A stretch of 64,000 bases of DNA from Diphasiastrum complanatum (GCA_029204225.1 CM055101.1:41876927-41940926); one strand, 5' to 3'. Shown: positions 31,881 to 43,519, numbered from the stretch's first letter. Translations and numbers: made by a program. The notes: a model not told the origin generated them from the sequence alone.

Positions 31881-32139
31881 CAAAAAGTGACATGGTGACA
31901 AGTAAACGAATGATCTTTTGACACATGTCAGGTTGTCATTTCACACGTGTGGGATTGTACGACGTAATGAGAGAACGACACGTGTTGTCCATCTGACTAA
32001 TGAACACGAGACACGTGTCCTTGTGTCATTTCACATGTGTCCATGTGTCACCTCACACATGCCAACGCCTGCAAACCAATCGGGAACAAACACGTGTCTA
32101 TTGACCGTTGACCACATGTGCAAAAATTCACTATAAAAG
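31880..32139 (+). promoter_or_regulatory. Possible promoter: cluster of CACGTGT (G-box-like) motifs and a TATA box
   Basis: ACACGTGT or CACATGTG-type palindromes occur at about 31922, 31943, 31977, 32012, 32034, 32091 and 32112. They are followed by CACTATAAAAGAC (TATA box 32131-32139) on the plus strand. This looks like a compact plant promoter with repeated bHLH/bZIP sites (ABRE/G-box core). No coding frame starts within 800 bases downstream, so it may belong to a lost gene or to the transposon. Confidence 0.4.
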
Positions 32140-32261
32140 ACACGAAACCTAATTAATTCTTTGTTTTTTGCTTTCTTGAATTTCACGGCGTATTGCTCTG
32201 TAATAGACAAATAGATATAGATAGTCTTGGGTAGTAATAGATTGTTACATTTATAATGTGT

Positions 32262-32406
32262 GTGAATGTGTGTGTGTGTGTGTGTTTTGTATTATGCATT
32301 AGTTTAGGGTATTTAAGAGTGATAGATAAATAAATAGTGTTTGATTAAATTTATATTGGATTTTTAGAGAGAGAGAGAGAGAGAGAGTGTGTGTGTGTGT
32401 GTGTGT
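32262..32406. repeat. Short (GT)n, (GA)n, (GT)n microsatellites
   Basis: GT runs at about 32262-32285 and 32388-32407, and a GA run at about 32366-32387. Confidence 0.85.
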
Positions 32407-32407
32407 T

Positions 32408-32999
32408 TTGATTAAGATTTATAGTAGTAGATGACTAGATAATGTTTGATGGTAGTGGTATGTTTGAATTTGCTTATAATAATGGTTCAATTGTGTAATA
32501 TAATGTTATTTTTTAATTGCTTGTGCATGTGACAAAAATATTCAAAAAAAAAGAGAGCAAGCGTTTAAAGAGCGAGCAATTGCACGTTTGCACTTAAGCT
32601 TTGAGTGAGTTTACTGGTGAGTTTGTGTTATTTCAATTTGTTTTATTATTAGAATATGTTATCTAGCATAGTAAGAAATTAAATGTAATTCGTAAAGCAA
32701 TATCGTATTTTATCGCATACACTAGCAATTAATTAATATGCAAAGGTGAAATGTAGATGATTAAAATCCCCAATCCTAGGAAGGTGTGTAGCCCTTACTT
32801 TTCTCCCGTTAAAGGCGAGGTTCTAATCTTTCCAACTTGCATGGAAAAACCTACACGCCGTAGGGAGGGAATATGTGGTGACATTCTGAAATAGGACATA
32901 ACCGCAAGGTTCGGGTATTATAATTATCACATTCAACTCTATCTATAAAAATATACATAAAAAATACTGCGATGAATATAAAAAAAGAATGATAGATAA
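32408..32999. other. No gene recognised
   Basis: AT-rich, with GGTTCTAATC and CCTACACGCCGTAGGG (a short inverted repeat near 32850-32865). It lies between the promoter-like cluster and the TNP2 end. No CACTA-type subterminal repeats are seen. Confidence 0.45.
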
Positions 33000-35055
33000 T
33001 CATAGATCATTCTCATCATTTACATCATTTTTGTCATCACACAAGTCTTGACACTCATCTGAATCTAGGTCTAGGTATAATCGTAAATTTTCGATCGTGT
33101 CTCTTTCATTATGTGAGTTACCCTCATATTCAATCTCCTCTTCTTCTAATTCTATCTCATCCAAACGTGGGGGCCTCAAATTACCCCCAATTTGGTCTTG
33201 TACGATCGTAAGAATCTCATCATTTTCATTCGTACTTTCTTCTCCCATCATTTCGACATCATTTCGAGTCTGGATGAGTGGTTCAGGTTCTTCCAAAACG
33301 TCGCCAAAATTGGGCGGTGGTTCGTCGTGTGTATCCAATTCAACAATATCTTTTCCTTCAAACACGCGTCGTTTTCTTGCATTAAGTTGGATCACATACC
33401 ACCATCTTGGGTCTATTCGATCTGGATGGAATATAATCTGCCAAAGAATTAAAAAAAATTAAGTTAGTATTATAAAATTGATACATAAGTAATTGGATTG
33501 CGAATATTAATGACATTGAAATTTTAGAGTCTCACTTGTTCGCAATGTTGTGGCAATACTAAAGTGTCATGAGAGTCCATCGATATACATTTTGTTGAAT
33601 CGATTTGAAAAAACTTTGAGTTATCATTTCTAATCGTGGCGTTGCTTCCACGATAGATGACCTTAAACCATTTTACGTCAAAAATAAAGTATTTGCAGTT
33701 AGTCTCGTAATCGACTTCATATATATGTTGCAATGTGCCGACATAGTCTAGGTCACCGGAATTGATATTAGGGTCTCTCGCACTAGAACGACTCTCTTGT
33801 TGAAAGTTGGCCATTATACCACAATCATATGTACGTCGCTTGTTGTCAACTCTCTCAACACGATAGTGGTGTCCATATACCCACATGGCAGTGTATGATG
33901 TATACTAAAACACAAAAAAAAAAAAAAAACAAATGTGTGTAATTAGAAATACTATTCATATATTGAGTAGTACAAAAACAAAACTTTACATAAACAATAT
34001 TACACTAACCTTCCATCCACATCCGCGAACAAATTCCCATTCTAATTCGGTCACTTCTTCTCCGTTTTTGGATGCTTTTAGCATCGTATGAAAAACTCAT
34101 TCACGAGTCGTTCTCCAACGCCCTTCTTCTTCTTCGATTGATATTTCTTCTTCGTTTCAATGTTATGTTTCTTTCCTTTTTGGCTTCTTCATACCTTGAA
34201 ATCCACTTTTCCATTTGTCCACAATTATATAATATGAATGTGTCAATTTTTTCTTTTAATTGAGGTGAAAATATTTTTTGCACACCATTTCCTTGTGGTA
34301 CTTCACCCTTAACACGTTCATCTTCTTCTTCACACCACATTTTTGGACTTGCAGGATGCAATTGTGAGATTATTTCGGTGATATAAAACAAAGATTCTTG
34401 TACAAGCCAACTTTCTGCAATGCTACCTTCTGGCCTTGCCTTTTGTCTCACAAAACCCTTCAAAACTTTCATAAAGCGCTCAAGGTAGAACATCCATCTC
34501 GTGTGCACAGGTCCTGCAATTGATACTTCTTCGACCAAATGCACTAGAAGATGAACTTGTATATCCAAAAAGAAAGTTGGAAAATCTCTTTACAACAAAC
34601 ATACCATTCCAATCATTTGGATTTTCATGGAATCCAATTCACTATTTTTTATTTCTTTTGAGGAAATCCACCTGCAAGATTGATAGTACATTAGGTTGTT
34701 TAACACATAAAAAAATTAAAATATCACATATTTATACAAGTGCTTAAAAAATATATACAAACCTAATCATCGATGACAAATTGTAAAGCATATTTTGTAC
34801 GTCATCGTTGAAGAAACCTCGAATAGTAAGTGGAAGTATGAATTGCAACATCTTATGCCAATCATCTGATTTCAATCCACTTAATTTACCATCTTTGGTA
34901 AATGACTTGCATACAGAATGTGCATAGCCTGTTGGAGTTCTCATTTGTTTTATGACATGTTTAACATATGAGAGTTGCTCTTTTGTAAGAATCCACGGCA
35001 CGCTAGGTAGAATCTCAAAATAACAAGAACACAACTGCAAAATATGCTTAGCCAA
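33000..35055 (-). pseudogene. CACTA TNP2-like protein, C-terminal half (DUF4218, DUF4216, acidic tail)
   Basis: Exons on minus: DUF4218 start (KLSGLKSDDWHKMLQFILPL, 34900-34800), donor ATTAG|GTTTG, acceptor CTTGCAG near 34677, then WISSKEI, a TAA stop after VCLL, RDFPTFF, VHLLVHLVEEVSIAGPVHTR and ARPEGSIAESWL. Next are DUF4216 (33886-33524: DCGIMANFQQESRS, LDYVGTLQHIYEVDY, FIFDVKWFKVIYRG, LPQHCEQV), acceptor TTTGGCAG and IIFHPDRIDPRWWYVIQLNA, then an acidic tail to the stop at 33000. TNP2 proteins bind element ends and catalyse transposition; the catalytic Transposase_21 half is not here. Stops and a frameshift near 34090 make it a pseudogene. Confidence 0.85.
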
Positions 35056-35945
35056 AATGAGGGTGGTCCCTCACAAGAGGCCACGGCTCCCACCCCCACC
35101 GAAGAGTCATCCACAAATCCTTATTATGACGTGGGTCCTCAAGGCAATATAATTGCCAATAGAAAAGGAAGGGTGGTTTTGGACCGACTCTATTCTTTAT
35201 GCCAATGTCATTTTGGCGACAGATTATTTAGTAAATGGTCTGAACAACCTGCCGCCGATAAACGACAGGTTATTGGTATCCTTCGTGACGAATTCCGACA
35301 AAAAGAGAAATTCGACGAGAAGGAAATTCATAAGCATATGAGCTTATGGATTAGGCATCGTCGTGATATGGCACGACGAGCTTATAGGGACGGGCAATCC
35401 AAGCCTTCTTGGTACTCAAGAAATGATTGGAACCGTGTAAAAGCGGATGAACGAACACCAGATAAATACAAGATTTAGAAAGATGTTGCGGCTGCTAGGA
35501 TGCATGGGATAGGCAACCCTAGGTTGGGCTCGAGCGGAAAGGCGAGATTGCAAGCAAGCATGGTAAGTGAACTTACACTACTCTTATAGTTTATCTTTGA
35601 TTTTATATGCTTTTATTTTTTAATATGCATTATGACTAGCTGCTTCAACGTAGCCCTAAATTAATTTCAACTACCATTGAATGCATGGATAGTTGGTGGA
35701 CTATGGACGTCTGCCAACTAAGGAGGAGTACAAATTTGCCTTCAGGGAATCGTACGACGCATTAGTCGACAAACTAAAGAGCGAGGGTCATCCTCCAAAT
35801 GTAAGTACTAGTTTTTGTATTTATACTAATTTGGTTTGTATTTCGACGTCAATTTTATTTAATTTAATACAATCAAGCATTAAATATTAATGTGGTTTGT
35901 TTGCTTGTGTTCATGCAGACTGGACGTCACGACGACGACGAGTAG
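35044..35945 (+). pseudogene. Second CACTA gene (TNP1/Transposase_24-like), three exons, one stop
   Basis: Exon 1 (35044-35562) runs from ATG: EGGPSQEATAPTPTEESSTN, then GRVVLDRLYSLCQCHFGDRL, RQVIGILRDEFRQKEKFDE and SLWIRHRRDMARRAYRDG, with a TAG at 35476. Its donor is ATG|GTAAGT. Exon 2 (35693-35800) reads LVDYGRLPTKEEYKFAFRES, YDALVDKLKSEGHPPN. Exon 3 (35919-35945) reads TGRHDDDE and stop. All joints are phase 0 with consensus GT-AG. The charged helical protein resembles the second protein of plant CACTA elements, thought to bind subterminal repeats. The single TAG replaces what is probably Trp or Gln. Confidence 0.75.
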
Positions 35946-36504
35946 ATTAGGTCTATAACTTTTAGTTGATGTTAGATCTAGAAAGACTCGTGCGACATTA
36001 AAGCACCAATTTTGTAATACATTAATTTATATTATGAAAAATATTATTATTACAAATGATCGTGCTATATTGCCATTGCTTTTATATGTGCAATGTTTTG
36101 TTTTTTCAAAAATTGCAATGTCAAATTTAGGGATGTGGATTGACATAATAGTCAACTAAGAAATGTTGGATTTCAAAACAACAATCAATATTATATCTAA
36201 AAATCTAAATGAAATTTATGATGTGCACAAAGCATATTGAACATGAAGTAATGCAATAAAATGTTGTCATGAAGTAATGCATGAAGTATTGTCATTCATA
36301 ATGAACATGAAGTAATGCAATAACATATAAAATGAAAGTAGTTTAAGAATGAAAAGTACCTCATGCTTAGTTTGTTGTTTGATCCAGATGTTGAATGCAG
36401 CTCAAAAATATTGTTTTGAAAACAATTCAAGAACATCGCTTCTCCAGAAACAGTCCGAGAAAAATGAGTGCGCTGTTTTTTACGCATTTTTTATTTTTTT
36501 TAAC

Positions 36505-37050
36505 CTAATTTGGGACGTCGGAATCCGATGTCCTAACGTGTCGGATAGATGTTAGACAGACATCGGACACACGTCGGACACACGTCAGATATATTTTTTA
36601 ATCATTCTGTTAACAGACGTCAGAATCCGATAACTTTATGGGACGTCGGATTCCGACGTCCAAGGATACGTCGGATAGACGTCGGATGGGCGTCGGACAT
36701 CCGTCGGTGAAATTTTAGGATCATTCTGTGTTTATAGAAGTCGAAATCCGAATGGATTTTAGCATGTCGCAATCCGACAGCCACGTCAGATAGTTTGCGA
36801 TGTCTTTGGATGTCGCAATCTGACGTCCACATCAGACGTCGCAATGCGACATCTAGGTCAGCACCTGTGGCCATCATCAAAATTTGGTTCTGTGGTGTCC
36901 GGCACGTCATGTCTGTCGGACTGCGATGTATTTTAAAGTCGTCGGATTCCGACGACCTTATAGCGACGTGTTTTTCCGACGTCCGTGACGAATTAAAAAA
37001 AAATTAAACCCATGATTCACGTCGCAAAACAAGTCGCAAATCGCGGCGGG
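36505..37050. repeat. CACTA subterminal repeats (CGTCGGAATCCGACG type)
   Basis: GACGTCGGAATCCGATGTC, GACGTCGGATTCCGACGTC, GTCGCAATCCGACA, GTCGCAATGCGACA, GTCGGATTCCGACGACC and single ACGTCGGA half-sites occur more than fifteen times in both orientations. These are typical transposase-binding subterminal arrays of CACTA elements and give the region a high CpG density. Confidence 0.88.
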
Positions 37051-37060
37051 TGTTGTTGTG
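37051..37060. repeat. Right terminal inverted repeat of the CACTA element
   Basis: TGTTGTTGTG ends the repeat-rich zone. The inverse CACAACAACA resembles the CACTACAACAAA terminus. The next bases are TAC, a possible 3-bp target duplication that cannot be tested without the left end. Confidence 0.6.
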
Positions 37061-37139
37061 TACATTATTCAGCTCTACAATTTTATGCATGTTTCTACAC
37101 AGTCTATAGAAATACACGGAAATCGCTCACAATTGAATT

Positions 37140-37460
37140 CCACAAGTTAATTTCTAGGAAGTACTAACTGGATGGATGCTAGCTCACTATGGCCAACTGG
37201 CCATTATGATCTACGACCTAATTACTTGTCCTATTGGACACCCATTTTTGCTTAGTATAAATAGTTGATCATACGTCTATTATTTCATTCATTCATGCAA
37301 TGTATTGAAGTAGAATTTAGCAGCTCTCTCAAGCTTGAACACTCTTGAGCTTTCTAGCTCATTTCTTTAGACTTATTTTAGAGTTTTTCTATTAGTGCTT
37401 ACTACTTATCAGCATAAGTGCAAATTAGAAAAAAATTTCAGAGATAGCTTAGAGTATGCG
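37140..37460 (+). mobile_element. LTR-like promoter region of a Copia remnant
   Basis: TTAGTATAAATAG (TATA box 37256-37263) is followed by a 5'UTR-like pyrimidine-rich leader (CTCTCAAGCTTGAACAC) and, 540 bases on, by a broken Copia gag start (37796). This order fits an LTR plus leader. Exact LTR ends and primer site not found. Confidence 0.4.
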
Positions 37461-37795
37461 GTTTCTATCCGCAATTGGCTTGTGCTCATCATTTTGCTGA
37501 ATTAATCTATCCTTTATTGCATTCAGTATTATGTCAAAATCTTTGTATCTCATATTATTTTTGTCTGATAGTTCAATTCTTCATTGTTTGGCTACGTAAT
37601 CACTATGGCTCTGATGATTCCAAAGTTAGTTGCCAAAAGATTGAACGTGACTCCTATCATTATGTTTTGCCCAATATTGATAGGCATAGTCATGCATTAG
37701 GAAAGTAGGCTCCATTTCGCTGCGCTCAATAAGTTGTTCGCTGCCTTTGACTTGTCGTTATTGCATTATCACCTCTTTCTAACACAGCCTCCACC

Positions 37796-37875
37796 ATGAG
37801 CACTTAAACTATTTTTGACACCTAAATGGCAAAACTCGAGGCTCTAAATCCATTTGATGATGGAAAAGTAAGAGG
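37796..37875 (+). pseudogene. Copia gag N-terminal scrap
   Basis: CCACCATGAGC gives MST, stop, TIFDT, stop, MAKLEALNPFDDGK, resembling the start of plant Copia gag (KLEPLNGFDGxNY). It ends near duplication copy B. Confidence 0.45.
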
Positions 37876-37939
37876 TAAAATAAGATTTTATGTAATGTGC
37901 TAAAGTAATTTTATTAGAAAGGTTACTTCCTAAGTCTTG

Positions 37940-40757
37940 CCGAAGTGGGATTCACCTTTATTGATGGATTTGTTGGACTACTTGTATATATCTTCTATCA
38001 AGCCAAGTGTACTGCAATCAAGGCACTAAGATCAAATAATGGTGGTAAGCATATTTCAAAAGCATTAGGGGAGTTTTGAGCTCCAAATGGACCTTATAAG
38101 AATTCATGCAAACATCTCTTTTGTATTATTAAAATATTATAGCACTATTTTCAAATAATACTTTTGACTTGCCATTACTTTTTAATCGTAGCTCAGAAGT
38201 ATGTCATATAAGATATAATTGGCAAGCGCACTCAAACTGGGGACTCAAAAGTTACGTTACATAGATTTCAAATTTGAGTGTTTTGATTGGTCCATGTGTA
38301 AGAAAAGTTTGAGAAAACATATAAAGAGAATGAACTCCTCTCATGATTCTTGGAACTTTTGTATAACTCGCTTCAAATACAAAAGATTCTTGGTCGATTA
38401 TTGAACTATACTTGAAGGACAAACGTAATTAACAACCTACCTAGTTATGAAAATTGAAACTAATAATCTTTGGACAACAATCACAAATAGGAACTCACAG
38501 TCTAGTACAATCAAAATAAGTGAGGCTTCAATGTCCTATGAGATTAAAAAAAATGTTGCACCGGTGTGGCACATTTTGCTAAGTAAAGGAGTAGAATGAT
38601 TAAGCAACAAATCACCTGAAAATTGCAATTTAAAAAACAAAAACCCAAGAATGCTAATGTTCATCCTCGGAACAGTCCTCGGAATAGGTTGTGGTATACT
38701 GTCTGAAAGAGATCCACCTATTCCAAGGTCTGTTTCGACCCCTGCTGCTAGATCATTCATTACCTTTACTCGAATTCTTACGATTTGAAATAGTTTGATT
38801 TTAAATCAAATAAGATCCATTCCAACTCTTACAAAAAGAGTCTTGGACCTGAGTGAGTCTACTAGGGGTAATTGGATATGGAAATCAAGACTTCATATTT
38901 GAATGCAAGCTACTCTAATGGATTTCACTATATTAGGGGTGATTAGATTTGAACTCATTATTTGTGTGTCCATTTTTTCGTGATTTAGACAAGGTAAAAA
39001 ATTTCAAGATTCTTGACATTGGATGAGAGCGAATCATTTTTCGGAGTCAAGATCTTTGTGGATTTTGCTAATCTTGAGTCTAAAACAATATTAGGTTGCA
39101 AGAACTAACAATATCATTTTTTATCACGACTCACAGGTGTGTACTTTGTGTACAATCCTACATTAAAGACTTGAAATACCACAATAGAGAGCTAACAAGC
39201 ATTGGATAGCCAATCAATCAAATAGAACTAGTTCAAGTTATCTTGAAGGGACTAAATGAAAATTATTTCAATCCTATGCAATCCAAGATAATCTTGTTCA
39301 ATCCTATGCAATCCAAGATAATCTCCCTTCAATGTATAACTCATTGTATCCAAATGTTGCATTCTTGAGTCACATTTTGCTAATGTTGATCTATCAATAG
39401 AGTTGGAGATTTGTTTCTGAAATGTGAGTTATGCTAATGTAAAAAATTTGGTAGGAGTGAAGACCGTACCAAAGGGCTACACACCTTCTTAGGATTGGGA
39501 ATTAAAATTACCTACATTCAACCTTGCTCTTAATTCAATTTACTCTAGTCCTATTCATTCCTAAGTCTTGCTAGAATGAGACAAGGGTTACAATTTTTGG
39601 GGTAGGTTACTATTTGGGACTCTTGAATGTAACTAGTTCCAAAACTTGAAACTAATAATTTATCGACAACAATCACAAATATGAACTCTAGATCTGGTAC
39701 AATCAAATTAAGTGAGGCTTCAATGTCCTATAATGAGATTAAAAAAAAATTGCATTTTTAAGGCACAACTTCCTATCCTATTGTTTGAGCACTGATGTGG
39801 ACAACAAAAAGCTAGAGGCAAATTGCTACCAAAACCTACTAAAAGAGAACCCAATCTAAAGAAATTTATCACTAAATGTAGAGACCTATTTCTGGAAATC
39901 TCAAAGTTTAATCAAGGTCGAAATACACCTCAGAATAGACAATGCTATACTGTTTGAAACAACATCATGCATACCGAGTTCTTTACCGACCCTATAAGAT
40001 CCCACCCAGCTAATAGATCATTGTTCCCACCCAGCTTGCATTCCTTGATCATTCCCACCCATCTGATACATGTACTCAGGAAATAAATAACTAATGTACT
40101 TGAGCTCATCACAAGTGGGGGTTTTGAAATTTTGCTAACTTTAAAATATGGAATTATAGAGCTAAAAAACTTGCTTAACATCCACCCAATCTAAACAAAT
40201 TAATCAATAAATTCATAAAATTGTTTTTGTAAAGTTGAAAACTTATGACATAGACCTCGGAATACACCTCGGAATAGACAATAAAATACCTGGATTTGCT
40301 ACTAAATGTGTTGTTCATCAGCTGCTTGGATGGTGTTTGGGAGAAAAAATTAGCATACAAACCTAAGCATCATACACGTATAGTAGAAAGCGATTAGAAA
40401 TCCACCCTACTCTCATTTCAATTATGTGAATTTATTGCTAAAATCCTCTCTCTATAGCTATAAGAATGGTTTAAGGTTATGAAAAACGCTAGTTATAAGA
40501 ATTGGTCTAAGCAAACAACTAAGTGCAATTTGCCACAAAAATCACTTAAAAATTGCAATTCCAAAAAAAAAACTCAAAATTGCTACTGTCATCCTTGGAA
40601 CAAACCTTGGAATACCTGGTGGTATACTGTATGAAACAGATCCACCTATTCTAAAGTCTGTTCTGACCAGCACTGCTTGATCATTCCAACCCCTATTGAT
40701 AGATCTACTCATTGAGAAAAATAGATCCACTCATCACAATTGGGAGATGGTCAACCA
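37940..40757 (+). repeat. Large dispersed duplication, copy B (pair with 22690-26672)
   Basis: Contains the same integrase scrap (37956), the 38.38-38.76 and 38.76-39.15 kb blocks, the gag remnant (39.18-39.32 kb, with an extra local duplication of CAATCCTATGCAATCCAAG), and the 39.4-39.77 and 39.79-40.75 kb blocks. It carries MITE M2, absent from copy A. Divergence looks moderate, so the duplication or two insertions are old. Confidence 0.85.
38063..38345. mobile_element. MITE M2 (283 bp), ends CATTAGGGGAGTT / AACTCCTCTCATG, no target duplication
   Basis: Deleting it gives exactly the copy A sequence (CAAAAG|ATTCTTGG at about 22818), so copy A is the empty site. Ends are inverted with two mismatches and match M1. 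Internal text GTTACGTTACATAGATTTC then AAATTTGAGTGTTTTGATTGG is shared with M3 at 44665. Confidence 0.85.
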
Positions 40758-41570
40758 CCAATTATGATGAGTGGAATTTTGCTAAAGTAGAAAATTTTAC
40801 CTATAGAACTAGATTGCAATATTGGGACAACAAATATTAGAAACAAACTGCTAACAACTTCTCCCAAAAAGCCACCCAATCTAAAAAACTCTAACAGTAG
40901 ATTCAGATATCTGTTTCTGAAAGCTCAAATATAAGGCAAGGTCGAAATACACCTCAAAATAGACAATGATATATTGTTCAGAACAACATCATGTATTTCA
41001 AAGTCTATACCAACCCCAGAAGTATTTGGATTTGGTGCTAAATGTGCTGCTCAGCTAGCTGCTTGGATGGTATTTGGGCCAAAAAATCACCACACAAACC
41101 TGCAAAATAGAAACATTGCAATTCTAGCTTAAGTAAACACAACAAAAATTCATATAACAATCTAAACTTTACAAAACAAATTTGAAAAAAACAAGATTCA
41201 CTTAAAACAATAGCTACATCTACAAGTAAGATCCTAAAACACAGCTTTTGGTTCAACATAGATGCAATGCAAGAATGATATCTTCACAGTTCAATGCAAG
41301 GCTGATATGTCTTTGAAATATACTTTGAAACACCCTTCGGAATAGGTGAGTCAATGGATCGGCCTATTTTGAAAGCCATTTCGACCGCTTCGGATCTAGA
41401 TCCACAACAAAAAATGTGGATTTACAGTAAAACATAACAATATAGAAAATGACAAAGTGCAGATCGGTCATCAGAATGGCCATCGGAATAGACACTAGTA
41501 TAGTTAGTGGAACAGATTGGCCTATTCTGGCTGCCGCTGTTATCTGTAGATCCGTGCCTACTATTCATTA
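39780..41570. repeat. ~345-bp satellite-like repeats, copy B block and extension
   Basis: Units with AATAGACAATG and TATACTGTTTGAAACA recur at 39948, 40280, 40623, 40968 and about 41325, spacing 332, 343, 345 and 357. The last two units and a partial one lie beyond the duplicated block. Shared phrases include CCACCCAATCTAAA and TGGATTTG(C/G)T(A/G)CTAAATGTG. Confidence 0.7.
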
Positions 41571-41640
41571 CTCAGAACCTACAAAATAAATGTGAAGACA
41601 ATCAAACCAGAACTGTTATCACAATGAAATGGTGACTAGA

Positions 41641-41788
<148 letters not shown>

Positions 41789-42039
41789 TTACCTTTGATC
41801 CAATAGCTCCTTGTGCTTCGTTTCATAAAGTGACTGTTTTTCATGATAATGCCATATCACATGAGTCATCATTGACCCTCTTGAAACATAAAAGCGATGT
41901 TATACTTGATTGAAAGCCCCGAGGGTCAAGGGCACTATGTGGGAGAAATAAATTCAATGAAAGTGAGGTAATCATGCAACTAAGATTGGGTATAAGACTA
42001 TAGCAATTCTAAGATATTAACTCATAGAGATATGGTGAG

Positions 42040-42840
42040 ATGATACATAATAGTTTGTCGCAAAGATTGCCAAGGAAAATGTTGACTCCAAATAACACCA
42101 TGGCAGCGTCTCGACAAGAAGCCAAGAAAATGTTATCGGCAGTCGGCATAGATTACAAGAGTATGCATGCATGTCCCAATGATTGCATTTTATATAGAAG
42201 CGAGGAGGCAAGCATGTGTCCACATTGTGGGGAAACCGTTATATGCAAGATTTACAAGGAGAGACCATATCCGCCAAGGTGGTAAGACATTTTTCCATGA
42301 TACCCAGGATATGCCATATGTTTAAGTGTAATTCCATAGTGGAGCTTATGACATGGCATTCGAGCAAATCATTCACCATCGGACGATACTATGAGGATCC
42401 CTACATGGAAGCACATGGATGCTACTTGGCATGAGTTTAGAGATGAGCCTCGCCATTTGCATTTGGAGTTGGTGATGGATGGTGTGAATCCATTCGGTTT
42501 GTGCTCCACATCATGGTCCACTTGGCCGGTTGTCCTTGTAAATTACAACATTCCCCCTTGGCTAACTATCAAGAAGGGGCACCTAATGTTTGCCTTTCTT
42601 ATCTCGAGGAAATACAAGGCAAATAATATGGACGTGTATATGGCTTCCTTGATAGATGAGCTAAAGATTCTATGGCAATGAGTTCAAGTGAGCGATATAT
42701 GAAGACCACGTAGACAAAGAGATTTTGTGGTAAAAGAAATCTTGATGTGGACGATGCACGACTATCCTAAATATGGGAAATATACAAGTGAGATATCCTG
42801 CTATTGGTTTCATTCATGGTATTAAATCTAATGTGTATTC
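42040..42840 (+). pseudogene. CACTA TNP2 transposase, catalytic-region fragment (Transposase_21)
   Basis: Plus reading: SRQEAKKMLSAVGIDYKSMH and ACPNDCILYRSE, MCPHCGE, a frame change, then PRHLHLELVMDGVNPFGL, STWPVVLVNYNIPPWL, MDVYMASLIDELKILW, a stop and VVKEILMWTMHDYPKYG. These follow TNP2 order: the CPNDC zinc region, the DGxNPFG block with its conserved Asp, and the DIDVYLxPLIDELKxLW block. The N-terminal domain and DUF4218/4216 are missing. Together with 33-35 kb it covers most of a TNP2 protein, but orientation and distance show separate insertions. Confidence 0.85.
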
Positions 42841-43117
42841 ACAAATTATATTTCAATTCGAACATTAGACTCACAATTAAGTTGGTTGTTTTGTCTCAAT
42901 GTAGGGCTCCATGAAGAAACAAAATGTTTCTAACTACAAAGCCTTGCTAGCTTTCAGCCCTCTGCCTGACACGAAACACAAACCCGAATGGTTCGCGAAC
43001 ACAAAAGTCAAAGGAGACGAACACAAACAGTTCGTGAACATGAAAGATTCACGAACGAGAATCCTTTGCGGTCTGGCATGAGAATCTTTTGTGGTCCAGT
43101 ATGCAAAAAGGCAGACG

Positions 43118-43195
43118 ACCGAAATGAAACCAACGATGGAAACGAAGCCAACAATGGAAACAAATTCAACAATCGAAATGAAACCAACGTCGTGA
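43118..43195. repeat. 18-bp-type minisatellite (AACGATGGAAACGAAGCC)
   Basis: Four to five imperfect units such as CGAAATGAAACCAACGATGG and AAACGAAGCCAACAATGG. In the plus frame 42988-43254 it gives an Asn-rich run (NETNDGNEANNGNKFNN), probably not a real protein. Confidence 0.65.
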
Positions 43196-43519
43196 AACCT
43201 TCTCCTACCCTTCACGCTCAAAAGAGTACCAGCGAGATCATGCAATTACCTTGAAGTATAGATGTCTGATGGCATGACGTCAGTAGATATACCTCAGGTT
43301 GTGACTAATCTGCCACTTTTGTAATCTCTTGATTAGTTGTAGATGCTTAATCACTCTAATCTAAAAGTTACATAGAGCGACTATATACTTGTTGGATGAT
43401 ACTTGACAAAAAAGTAATGAAGTATTCTGATGCTAGTAAGCAATTAAGACAAAATTACAGAATACATGTCCGCCTGCGTGCGAAGACAATTCTGTCTAGG
43501 ATTTTCAGGCAGTTGTAGG

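Larger units (their letters stand above)
33000..37060. mobile_element. CACTA (En/Spm-like) transposon remnant, one terminus present
   Basis: It combines the TNP2 C-terminal domains (DUF4218, DUF4216, acidic tail; minus), a second three-exon gene (plus), dense CGTCGGATTCCGACG-type subterminal repeats and a right terminus TGTTGTTGTG at 37051-37060. In reverse the terminus reads CACAACAACA, close to the CACTACAACAAA end of this superfamily. The left terminus and the transposase core are missing. TNP2 and the second gene are divergent and meet at 35044-35055, suggesting a deletion or inversion joint. Confidence 0.82.

Noticed and set aside
29700-33000. Left terminus of the CACTA element so that it would contain H3-Ulp1
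   Set aside because: No CACAACAACA-like end or CGTCGGATTCCGACG repeats were found left of 33 kb, so membership cannot be claimed.
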